Shown: in pieces, positions 24,489 to 34,462 of the stretch
How positions within the stretch are numbered: the stretch's first letter is position 1
Layout: every line of letters starts with the position of its first letter
Assembly (NCBI GenBank): GCA_031835245.1
Contig: JAVKOQ010000176.1
Span: forward strand, 43,501 to 107,500
Length of the DNA: 64,000 nt
Source: Balamuthia mandrillaris
Lineage: Eukaryota; Discosea; Longamoebia; Balamuthiidae
Direction: 5' to 3'
Notes under the pieces: generated by a model
What the model saw: only the letters and a program-made list of their open reading frames with translations
The model's database searches: none
Told to the model about the DNA's origin: nothing
Position numbers and translations under genes: made by a program

Positions 24489-25045
24489 CTGGCGTTGACT
24501 CACCTTATTTCTTTCTCTACCCGTTGCGTTATTAGGCAGAACCTACCGCTGCTCCACATGTTGCTGCATTCTCTTCTACGACCACAACTGTGACAACAAC
24601 AGCCGTATTAAGGACGGCGACCAACACTACCATCATCCCTTCTTCGACCGCTCCTCCGCGACGGCGGATGGGGCCGCTTACTGATGCTGTACTCTCTCTC
24701 CCTTTCCTCTTGTTCTTGTTCTTGTTCTTGTTCTTCTTCTTCTTCTTCTCTTGTTCTTCTTCTTCTTCTTCTTCTTCTTCTTCTTCTTCTTCTTCTTCTT
24801 CTCTCTCTCTCTCTCTCTCTCCTTGTTCTCTCTGCTTTTCCTTGTTTCACTAATTCTTTCTTTCTTATTCACAGGAATACGAGAAGCAGAGAAATACTTT
24901 TCGAACACAATATGACCCAGAGACAGGACGAACACGGGTTGTAAGAGGGGACGGCGAGATCGTGGAGCGCATCGTAAGCAAAGAGGAGCACAGGGCCATC
25001 AACGCCATTGCCACTCGCCATCCTCTCTTCTCCGATCACCCTTAG
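23824..25045 (+). CDS. ARL6IP4: ARL6IP4 / SR-25 family RS-rich nuclear protein
   Basis: Exons 23824-24411, 24536-24688 and 24875-25045 give 303 residues. The N-terminal two-thirds is RS/KR/EK-rich like splicing regulators. The C-terminus carries the family core: YDPETGRTRVVRGDGEIVERI, then VSKEEHRAINAIATR. In mammals this protein (SRp25) is found in nucleoli and speckles and affects splice-site choice. Start ATG 23824 follows an AT-rich leader. Intron 1 is unusual because it holds a GA run on the sense strand instead of CT. Intron 2 has long TTC and CT runs. Confidence 0.9.
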
Positions 25046-25610
25046 GAACCCCTAACGACGCACAATAGTGGAATGAAAGAAGTTTTGGGATAAAACTTCC
25101 GTATGTCAAAGAAGAAGGAGAACAAGAAGAAGAAAGAAGAAGAAAGAAGAAGAAAGAAGAAAAGACGAACGAGAACAAGAAGAAGGAAGGCACACGAGGA
25201 CGAAGCAACAGAAGAGAAAGAAAGCTAGGACAAGGTCAAATATTGGCGATGGACACATCGGACTCGGTGAGGTGTCCAACAACAACAACAACAATTGGGT
25301 ATTTTTTGTATTCAACAGCTGCTGCTGCCTCAGCCAGGGAGGGCGAGTCCCCATGGTGCTCTTAAACTCCCCGCAAACAACTCCACCATGCAATAAAAAA
25401 GCCAGAACTCTACTTTTCTGTCGACTTTATCCGTGTCGTCGTGGACATTTTTCCCGCCATTTTCTTATGTCCGTTAAACCCGTTATAGAACCGTGTTGTT
25501 GTTTGAAACTCAAATTTAAATTTTAAAACAAAGGACGTGGTCCAAAGCGGAACGGAACAACGACAAAGACTACTTGTGAAACCCCCCCTCTCCTCCCTCT
25601 CCTTACCATT
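25046..25610. other. Intergenic between ARL6IP4 and coiled-coil gene
   Basis: Both neighbours are on the plus strand. The left half is GAA-rich, and the right half is AT-rich (for example 25505-25530) as in other promoters here. No coding frame with recognisable motifs. Confidence 0.4.
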
Positions 25611-27061
25611 ATGCTTGACAAGAAGGACAAGAATCTTGCGCCTACACCGTAAATAATTCTCTTTTTCATCTTGCCTTTCAATCATTGCTGACTCTCCCTC
25701 CCTCTCTATCTCTCCTCTTCTCTTCTCTTCTCTTTCTGTCTGGCTTCCAATAGAGGCATCTGGTCGGCGTTTGCAGCCGCCACAACGAATAGCTCCGCAT
25801 CTCTGCCCACCACCCCGCTCTCCTCACTGCTCTCCTCCATCTCCAAAGAGAACATTCCTCTTCCTTCCCAAAACGTTTTAACCCGTCCGCCCATCTTTAC
25901 CTCAGCCATTTCTTCGTCCACCTCCACTTCTTCCGCAGCTTTGCTGCCAGCTCAAGCCAATAGCAACAAACCGACAGTTGGTCTTGCCGCTGCGGTCCAT
26001 GCAGCTAAAGCCAAACCTGCCGTCAACTTTGCGGCCAATTTCTCCAACCATACCACCAGCCTTGAGATTAAGGTAAAGCGCTCCCTCTTCCTGTGGTTCT
26101 CCCTCTCCTTGCTCCACAGGATGGAGCTCAAGGTACCTTTGTACCATTTCATCCTGTTTTGTTCTTTGTTGAATTCACAAAATGTTTCACTTTTTGTTTC
26201 AAAAATGATGTGTGCTTATTGACCTTCGTTGTGACAAATAGCTCAAAGAAATACAAGCGTTGAACGACATAAGAGGCGAACTGGAAAAACAACTTGAAGA
26301 GCTGCAAAACAAATGCAAGGCACAAGAAGCCGCCTCTGCGGAAGAGAAGGAAGAGCTGATGAGGAGGATCCATGAGGCGGAGGACAAAGTTGCCGCTCTT
26401 CAAAGCCAAGAGAATGCGTTGCACCAACAGTTGGCTGCTCTTGAATCCGAAAAGTTGAGGGTGGAACAAGAACTGAAGAGTGAGAGAGAGCAGCGAGAAA
26501 AGGAAGTAATGGAAGTGAACTCTGTTCGGAAACGGAAGGTACCGCTATTCTCTCCCTCTCTCTCTCCCTCTCTCTCCCTCTCTCTCTCTCTTTTCTTCCA
26601 TCGTTGAGTTCTTACCTAAAACAAAAACAGTTGAAAGTGTACAAGCAGAAGCTTGCAGAAGAAGTAGAGACGAACCAAGAGCTTCGTCTACAAAACCAAC
26701 TGCTTCAAGATGAAGTAAAGAGACTCAAGGCCGAGATGCAAGAGGCTCACTCCAACTCGAACTCTCTTTCCTCTGCTCTCTCCAACATGACAGCACAACT
26801 GCATGATACGGAAAGACAGTACGTTCTTCTTGCGTTGTCTTTCTCTTCCATATCTCTTAACCACTTGCGTTGAACACACATAGATTCTTTCTCAGCCACG
26901 CATTGGCGTTGAAGCTGTCCCTTCTCTCTTCCTCCTCTTCGCCCACAAACTGCAATTTGGACATTGGAGAGTTATGGGAGGAATGCCAAAGCGAGAACGT
27001 GCCTCTTCAGGAATGGAGTTCCTGGCTGTATTCCAAGTTTTGTCCATCCTCTGGAAAGTAA
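25611..27061 (+). CDS. Coiled-coil protein of unknown function
   Basis: Exons 25611-25648, 25754-26072, 26242-26538, 26631-26818, 26884-27061 give 339 residues with consistent phases. Residues 1-118 are Ser/Ala/Thr-rich, with one KEN-like motif in SKENIPLPS. Residues 119-300 form a continuous heptad-like coiled coil (LKEIQALNDIRGELEKQLEEL, then EEKEELMRRIHEAEDKV). The last 60 residues are partly hydrophobic (FLSHALALKLSLLS) and end IGELWEECQSENVPL and LYSKF, which may be a small folded tail. It could be a trafficking tether or a cytoskeletal linker. No family recognised. The start exon is only 38 nt and rests on a GTAAAT donor in the right phase. It ends 107 bp from the convergent O-methyltransferase gene. 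Confidence 0.7.
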
Positions 27062-27168
27062 GCTGAAGCAAGAAGCTTCCACCATGTATTCGTTATTTTG
27101 TCGAGTTAGACTTGACAACGTTGTGATAAAGTTTGATGAAGAAAGTGTTTCTTTGTTTGCATTCTTGC

Positions 27169-28768
27169 TTACGAGGAAGAAGTAGAAGGAACTGCAACAA
27201 TCACGTGCATGTAAGAACGAGTCGGGTGTACAGATGCTAATTCAAAGCTAGCTGACCGAAACAGCTCTTCGAACTGCTTCTCCGTCCTCTCCTTGCCATT
27301 CATCATGATCATCATGTGCATATCCAGGAACTCGGTGCTAAAAGGAATGCTGCTGCTGTAATGACCTTCTGGAGGAAGTAAATGCTCCACAATCACCAAA
27401 CGTTTGTCTTTGTTCTTGTTTGCCGCGGTGTGCATTGCTTGATGCACGTTTCGAAGAATGAGCCTGGCTTCGGGGTCGTTCCAGTCATGAATGATCATGC
27501 GAAGAATATAGATGTCACCGTCTGGAGGAATGGAGCCTTCCTCGAGGAAAGATCCCCCAACGAGTCGACTTCTGTTTGCCAAAGAGGAGGAAGAGGACCA
27601 ACGAGGTTCATGTTTGGCTTGTTCGATGACGTGAGGTTGATCAAAGAGAACGCCAGAGGCATGAGGAAAGGCTTTAAGCAGCATTTCCAAAACATTTCCA
27701 AGTCCTCCTCCAACATCCACAAACGTCACAGTACCATCCTTTTCATTGTTGTTGGACGCAGACGAAGGAAAAAGAGAGGTCCATTCAAAGTCAGAGAGAA
27801 GAGGAGGATTGGTCTTTTTGGAGATGGTGGTGAACATTCGGTTAAAGTTCTCTAGGTTGGCAGAGTTGTCCGAACGGGCCATCCACTCCCACATCTCTGC
27901 TCCGTAGACGCTCTTGAAGGCGGTGTTCCCCGTTATGATTTGTTCTGGGAGACCTGTCCATCCCTTGAACTGCTCATCCCCATAAGCCATCGCCATTGCC
28001 CTGTTTGTTGTGTTTTTTTAGCGTTAGTCTCTTTCTAATGCGCGAAGATGAGAAGAACGAGTGAAGAAGAGAAAGAAAAAACTAAAGCAAAGAAGACAAC
28101 AGAAGCAACGAGTAAGAAAAGCAAAGAGAACAAAGAATGAAGGAAGGAAGGAAGCATTACTTGGGAGAGTCCGGGTGGTCCTCCCTCAGAAAGACGCTAA
28201 ACTTATTGTGTGAGAACCGCCTGCCCTCATGCTGCACAAACACGCCGAAGGAGGCCATGTAGCGCAACAGCCGATAGACGCTGTCTCCATCCTTGGCCCC
28301 TATCCTGTCCGCTATCTCCTCCGCGGTGGGCCACCGTTGGCCGCTTTCCAGCCCCAATGGAATCACATCCGCAATCTTGTGAAAGACACCCATCAGAAGA
28401 GAAGAGAACGATGAAGAGAAGAGAGCGATGAAGCGAAGAGAACGATGAAGGGAAGAGAAGAGAAAAAAGGGTACGCCGAGTTTAGCAGCAGCAAAGAGGG
28501 CTTGGTTTCTGCCCATGGCGGCGGTGATCTCCGCCAGGAAGAGCTCCGGGGGGAGCAGCAGCGCCCTCAACCCATCCAACCCATGCACAAAGGCGGACAG
28601 CACGCGCATCACCCAAAGAGGGGGCAAGGGCCTCGGCTCGCTCAGCATGACGCTCCCTCCCTCGTTGCCGTGCTGGAGGGCCATCCAGGCAATGCCCACA
28701 ACGGCCATCGCCACCGCCAACCAATACAAGCCCCAACGACGTTTTGCAAAACCACTGGTGCACCCCAT
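27169..28768 (-). CDS. COMT-type SAM-dependent O-methyltransferase with N-terminal membrane anchor
   Basis: Exons 28768-28475, 28375-28161, 28000-27169 give 446 residues. The N-terminus has a transmembrane segment (YWLAVAMAVVGIAWMAL) not found in soluble plant COMT enzymes. Then come the winged-helix part (AAKLGIADVIPLG, WPTAEEIADRIG, YRLLRYMASFGVF) and the SAM-binding block FVDVGGGLGNVLEMLLKAFP. The catalytic histidine lies in MIIHDWNDPEARLILRN. VIVEHLLPPEG and MMIMMNGKERTEKQFEEL complete the family pattern. It probably methylates a hydroxyl on a small aromatic or polyketide-like substrate at a membrane surface; the substrate cannot be read from sequence. Bacterial ASMT-like proteins are also related. 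Confidence 0.9.
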
Positions 28769-29029
28769 TGCTTTGTCATCCGAATAATGGCAACCAACAA
28801 CAACAACAAAAGTGAATCTGAAGAGAAGGAGAGGGAGAGAGGGAGAGAAGCAGGAGAGGAAGGAGCACTTGCGAACTGCCCCAAATGAAATTCCACTTTT
28901 CTTTCTTCTTTTTTTCTTTTGGTTTTCTTTTTCTTTTTTGTAGACAACCGGTTGAACCAATCGGAAATCAAACATTGCGATTTAATTTAAAATTTTTGAT
29001 TGGAAACTTGAAAAATTCGAAGAAAAAAT

Positions 29030-29453
29030 TTAGGGCGCTAAAAATTCGACCCTCCACCACTTGCTCTCTTCCTCCATCGTTGAAGAAGGAAGCTCGTCTC
29101 CTCCGTCGTTGCAAACGCTGCTGTTGTTGTTGTTCTCCTCGTTCTTTTTATCCTTTTTGTTGTCATCGATGCGGTTGTTGTTATCGCCTGGGGGCGTGGT
29201 GGAGAGCGTAAAGCGCATTCTCCTCACGCCGGGCTCATCGCCAAAGAAGAACTCCAGGGAGGTGGGACGGATGCGAAAGCCTTTCCATGCTGGTGGCAGC
29301 GGAACGAGCTCCTGCATTCGCTTTCGCTCGTGCTCATTGCCTTCCAGACCGTTGTTACAGTCCTCTAAAAGGCCGAAACGTTCGTAGGTTTCTCGCATGT
29401 ACTGTAGCCGCTCCTTCAGTTTGCAAAGGAACAGTTGAGATCAAATGGTGAAC

Positions 29454-29488
<35 letters not shown>

Positions 29489-30232
29489 AAAGAGAGGTAA
29501 AGCGACTTGGAGAGAGAGAGAGAGAGAAAGAATATGAAAACCATGTATTTCAGTAGAAGCGATGGGAGAGGATGGAAACCTGACGATCCAATTCAGGATT
29601 GCTTTGGTTGTGAGGATGGTCTTTACCTTGGCTCGTGGTGTAGAAGCCTGCCTGCTCCATCGGGCTGCAATGTCGAAACAGCACCTCCGTCTCCCCGTCG
29701 GATAGTTGTTCCACCACACCTCTTTGTTGTTGTCGTCGGTTTTTGTATTGTATTGTGGTGAGATGAAACAAAGAAAGGACAGCATGCACAAGTTGGAGGG
29801 TCGATAGACAACGAAAGAGAGTAAGAGAGAGAGAGAGAGAGAGAGAGAAAAGAGAAAAGAAGAGTCGACTCACGTGATGCGAACTTGGCGATCCAACGAC
29901 GGCCAGCTGAAGCAAGCCGCCACTCTGGGGTTTTCCTTCATCTGCCGTGCCTTCTCTCCCTCGCTGTTGGTGCAGAACACAAAGCCCCTCTCGTCCCAGG
30001 TGTGGAGGGTCACGTTGCGCGAGCGCGGCTGCATGTCCGCCCCGCAGGTGCTCAGCACCATGTTGTGGGCCCACTTGTCGGTGGAGGCCAGGGCCTGGCC
30101 GTACCATCGGCTCCAAAGGGCGAAAGGGTCGGTCTCCTCTTCCTCCGCCTGGGAGGCTTTGGAGAGGCCATCGCGGGGTGGTCCTCGCTGGTAGGGAGGG
30201 TTCCTGAAGAGCATCACGGTCCTCGCGTCCAT
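29030..30232 (-). CDS. PNPO: PNPO-like FMN-dependent oxidase, atypical active-site motifs
   Basis: Exons 30232-29874, 29721-29580, 29413-29030 give 294 residues. Pyridoxamine 5'-phosphate oxidase makes pyridoxal phosphate with FMN. Family landmarks are DPFALWSRWYGQAL, WDERGFVFCTNSEGEKARQ, FSWPSLDRQVRITGVVEQLS, PAWKGFRIRPTSLEFFFG and final WWRVEFLAP. Two normally invariant features look altered. The Lys of the VLLK-x-xD block is His (NVTLHTWD), and the C-terminal R-x-HDR signature is replaced by GVRRMRF. A 50-residue Asn/Asp-rich insert lies before the end. It could be an active but diverged PNPO or an FMN protein with another role. TGACGTCA lies 59 bp upstream of the ATG. Confidence 0.85.
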
Positions 30233-30888
30233 CGCTCTCCACTCGAAGATCTGTTTCTTTCTCTCCACTTATTTTCTACTCTTTTTCTCATGACGTCACG
30301 ATAAGTTCCCTGAAGAGGTGAAACGATAGGGGTTGCATTACAGAAAAATATGTCTAATCGACTTGTATGAGTTCACAGCGATGGTTGAATGGGCATATTT
30401 TGCCCTTTGCTAAATTACGAGCTTTCGACGAGGTATTTTAAATAAAATAAAGCATTTTTATTTAAATTTAAATTTTCGTTTAAAGTTTTGTTATTTTTTT
30501 TTAAATTTTTAAAAATTCTTCTTTACATGTTTAAGAATGTCGTGCGTGAAAGAGAGAGACACCCAACAACAACAACAAAAAAAAAAAAAAAAACAGATTA
30601 GAAAGAAAGAGGAGAGAGGCATACAGGCTGGTTGGTTGTTGGTTCTCATCAAAGCCCATCGAAAAGTGTTTTCTGAGAGACCAGGAAAAAAAAAAGAACG
30701 ATGAATGCAGGAAGAATGAAGGATGAAGAGTGAAGGAAGGAAGGAAGGAATGAAAGAGGAACGGAGGGGGTGAAGGATGCGGATTTGTTACAACAGGGAG
30801 GGTTGGCTTGTGAAGAGGCAAGGAAGAGAGAGACACAAAACAAAAAAAAAAAAAGAAAGTGGGAGGAAAGGACAAAAGTGCTATCTTT
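30233..30888. other. Intergenic: PNPO-like promoter and HECT-gene 3' flank
   Basis: It contains TGACGTCA at 30291-30298 just upstream of the PNPO-like ATG. A very AT-rich block spans 30430-30525 with repeated TTTAAATTTAAA-like words, and the presumed 3' UTR of the HECT gene carries poly-A runs. No gene seen. Confidence 0.45.
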
Positions 30889-32821
30889 TCACTTCCTTCC
30901 AAAACCAACGAGACCAAAGTCCAATGCCTTTTGTATGGACTCCTCCATCTTTTCTTTTGATGTGTAAATGGGTAAGTCCAACCTGTTGAAACTGTTGTTT
31001 GTGGTCGTTAGCAAAGACAAAGGGTACGGGTAAAAGAAAGAGAAAAGAACAAGAAGTAGCCGAAAAGGAAGCTTACCAGGTGTGTCCGTAGGGCAAAGAA
31101 TCGGTGCGAAGCCCTTTGACAAGGGCCACAGTGAAGGGAGGGTGGAGGTACTCGAAAGAGACGGGCACCTGCGCGGACCCTGTTGTGAATTGCAATACTT
31201 GCCCCCGTTGTGAGTTCGCGAATTGCTCCAAAACTTCCCAAAACCAAGCTAGCTGTTCTTTCTCCTCGCTACTCCGAAAACCAACCGTCACTATAATAAG
31301 CGAAAAAAGAGATGGAAATGAGAACAGAAAACAGAGCAAAGTGAAGAGAACGAGCAAAGAGAGAAAGGTAAAAACGAAATAGATCAACGAGAACGGAGAA
31401 AAATAAGGAGAGAGAAGAAAGGAGCAGAAAAAAAAAAGGAAGAAAGAGGGAAAGAAAAAAACAAACCACTGTGTTTCTTCCAGTCCTCAACATCAAGCTC
31501 GTTCAATCCACACAGAATCTGCTCCAGCTCAAACTCGTTGAACAAAGGTGCAATGAGCTGAACCGGAACTACCTCATAAAACCCTCGCAACAGATTCTCC
31601 AGTTGCTCTGTCACGCTGTCCGCCATCCGCCAACTACTGTACAGCTTGATCCACTCATGCAGGTTGTCTTTAGTGACTGGGATGTTCTCTCCCCCCTCCT
31701 TCAGCTCATAGAGCTTGCCCTCCCCAAAGTCATCAATGTTGGCGGCAAAGACGAGACTGCAGGACTCCAGCAGCTCTTCATCAAAGTCCAACGTCTGTCT
31801 CAAACGTAGATAGGCAGTTTTGTCCACTGTGTGAAAGTCGGAGAAGTTGAGGCTCTTGCCGAGGAGCAGCTTCCAGATGGCACGCGTCAAAGGGGCTTTT
31901 ACTAGTTTATCCTCGATGAGGGCTTTGCCGAGAAAGCGCCCAAAGAAGCGAAAATACTCCAAGTGCAGCTCATTGATAGAGGAAGAAGGGGAGGGATGAA
32001 AGGTGTTGTTGGGGCCGTTGGGCAGGAAGAGGTTGACGTGTGGGTCCAGCATCTGCTCCGACACCAGCTGAAAAAACTCCTGCGTGACACCTCCATAGTC
32101 GATGGCCTCCTCCCCATTGAACTTCACTTTGAAGCTGCCTCGAAGCTTGGCGGGCGAGACGTCCTGGAACTGCTTGAAGGCCTGGCCCAAGATGTGTTGA
32201 TCCCGGTCTATCCTGATCTTGAGACGATCCCAGCCTCGCACCTCCTTGGAGAAGGTCCGAAGGAAGAGCTGATGCCGCTCGTGAAGGCTGAGCTGCGCAG
32301 CTCCCTCTGGATACAAAAAGTCGGGCGGGAGGACCGTCTCTCGAAAGTTGGGCGGCCGGATGGTGCGCTCAAAGTAGACTCCGGCCTCCGAGAGGCTCTC
32401 CAGCTGGGCGTGTGCTGGCGGCCCCGAGCGCACAAACTTTTGCAGCTGCTCGCCCAGCTTGCGCTTGTCCCCGCCTTTGAAGGTCCAAATGGCCTCTCTG
32501 TGTTTGCCCGCTTCCACAAACTTTGTTCGAATCTTTGTGGACCCGATTGGAGGATGAAGAGGGAGAGAAGCGCAGGATCACAAAAAAAAACGAAGAAAGA
32601 AGATCAGAAAAAGATGACGAGAGAGAGAGAGAGAGAGAGAAAAAAAAAAGAACACAAAAAGAGAAGAGAAGCTTCTTACACTCCGAACGCCTCCGCATGC
32701 AAAGCATTCGCCTTTCAACACCACGAGCTCGTGCCAATACTCGGGAAAGGGTTGCAAAAGTATCGCCTCTCCACTACGATTTTGTTAAAGTCATGAGAGG
32801 AGGTGTGTGAGATGAGATGTG

Positions 32822-32862
<41 letters not shown>

Positions 32863-33029
32863 GTAGTGAAGAAAGAAAGAGAAAGAAGGAAGTATACGTA
32901 CTTGCACTTGCTACAACAAAAGCGCAGTTTGACGGGTCCCTCGAAGGGCAACGAAGGCCAGTAGAGCCGCCCTGCCGTGTCCTCTATCTTCTCGTTCAAA
33001 ATCTCAGCCGTGGAGTAGAAGTTGCCCAT
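30889..33029 (-). CDS. Compact HECT-domain E3 ubiquitin ligase
   Basis: Exons 33029-32902, 32773-32680, 32532-31467, 31290-31077, 30991-30889 give 534 residues. The HECT domain occupies about residues 170-534: FKVKFNGEEAIDYGGVTQEFF, FFGRFLGKALIE, GFYEVVP, WFWEVLEQF and LQFTTGS. The catalytic cysteine is in LPYGHTCFNRLDLP, where the Cys codon is formed across the last intron (TG|T). Ahead of HECT is only a short region with CCSKC and CFACG, a likely four-Cys zinc site like that in some RBR or TRIP-type E3s, plus a helical linker. There are no WW, C2 or RCC1 domains. It probably works in the cytosol; the substrate is unknown. A long 1.07-kb exon carries most of the domain. Confidence 0.92.
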
Positions 33030-34009
33030 TTCTTTTAATTTTATTTTTTATCGAAAAAATGAAAGCTTGCTTGGGTGGCTGGCTGGCTGGCTGGCTGGGG
33101 TTCTTTCTTTCCACACACCACAACCACAAACTGGCTCCTTCTCTCTCTTGTTTTGTTGTGGCTGTCTAACTTTTTTTTTTCCTCTCTCTCTCTGTCTTTT
33201 CTGTCCCCTGTCTCTCTTTTCTTTTTCAAAAAAAAAAAGAAGTCCTCCTTTGGAGAGAGCTTCCTTTTTTTCCACCCCCTTTTTAACTTACATGATCTTC
33301 CTTCTTCCTTCTTCTTACTTACTTTCTATCTTTTATTTTTTTTTTTACGTTGCGTTTTGGTTGTTTTTTTATTTCTCTCTCTCCGCTACTTCTTTTCTAC
33401 TTCTTTTCTACTTCTTTCTTCGCCTTTCTTTTCTTTTGGACGGCAAAAAGTTGAACTTTTCTGAGGTTTACCGGCGAAACGATCGCCAACCCATTTTCTT
33501 GGGACAATTCGATTCCTTCAGAAGGAGGGGCCGCTGCCCCCCAACTGCTGTGGGAAGGGCAGCGCGTTGTCGACGTCAGCGTTGGGGGTTGCGCTTCGAT
33601 GGAGGCCATCACCTCAGAGAAAAACGTCCAAGCCAACGATGCTCACGAAATTTACACGAAACAAATTGTATGAGTTTCCTTATTGCGACTTTTTACGACG
33701 TTTATCCAAATTTCGGAAAAGTTATCCAAATTTGATGAATAATTCGACACAATGGTTCCCATTTATGATAATATCGATAAATTGAAGGAAATTTCGGATA
33801 TTTCTCGACAAAACAAAAAAACAAAAAAAGAAAAAAAAGTTTTAAAAAAATAAGAAAAGAAAAAAGAAAAAAAGAAAAGAGAAGAAAGTCATTTTCTAAA
33901 GTACTTGTAGCAACATTTGATTCTCCCCTTCCCCTTCCCCTCTCTTCCTTTTGCTCTTCCTGTCCTCTTTCTCCTGTCTTTGTCTCCAAAAGCAACACAC
34001 ACACACAAA
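33030..34009. promoter_or_regulatory. Divergent promoter between HECT gene and giant kinase gene
   Basis: This is 980 bp rich in T and CT runs near the HECT start and AT-rich near 33,660-33,890, including twice ATCCAAATTT. A minus-strand ORF (33606-33397, beginning MASIEAQPPTL) could be a small gene or an alternative first exon. It has a GTAAAC donor but no clear partner exon. Confidence 0.4.
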
Positions 34010-34412
34010 ATGGGGGAGTGGGGCAAAGGCCTGAGCTTCGTGCTGGCCTCCGCCAGCGAGTGGGTTGGCAGCACCATCCAATCCGCCACGGGAGGGCAGA
34101 AGCCCCTGCGCAGCTACTTGGAGCACCTCTTCGACCCCGCTGGGTCTGAGGGAGGAGGGAGCAGCAACAACAAAGCCCACTCCGCTTCCTCCTCCTCCAG
34201 GCAGGACCGAACGCAGCTGCAAAGGTATTGCCTGGAGCAACTGGCCTCGTTGAGGCAGCGGCTGCTCCTCCGCTTTGCCCTTTTTCTGCAGAGCCATCCT
34301 CAGCTCTCCTATGAGATGGACCTTTTGAATGGTAACACCTTCTTTCCCTCTCCTTTCTTTTCTCTGTTTTTTGACCTTCTACGCTCTCCTCTCTCATTCT
34401 CTCTTCTTCCCG

Positions 34413-34462
<50 letters not shown>

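Noticed and set aside
29603-29627. A 25-nt GT-AG intron in the PNPO-like gene
   Set aside because: It is too short to splice, and reading through gives HNQSNPELD, which aligns with the family QS block.
33022-33735. 237-residue plus-strand open frame rich in Phe, Leu and Ser
   Set aside because: It arises from T- and CT-rich promoter DNA between the HECT and kinase genes and has no domain.
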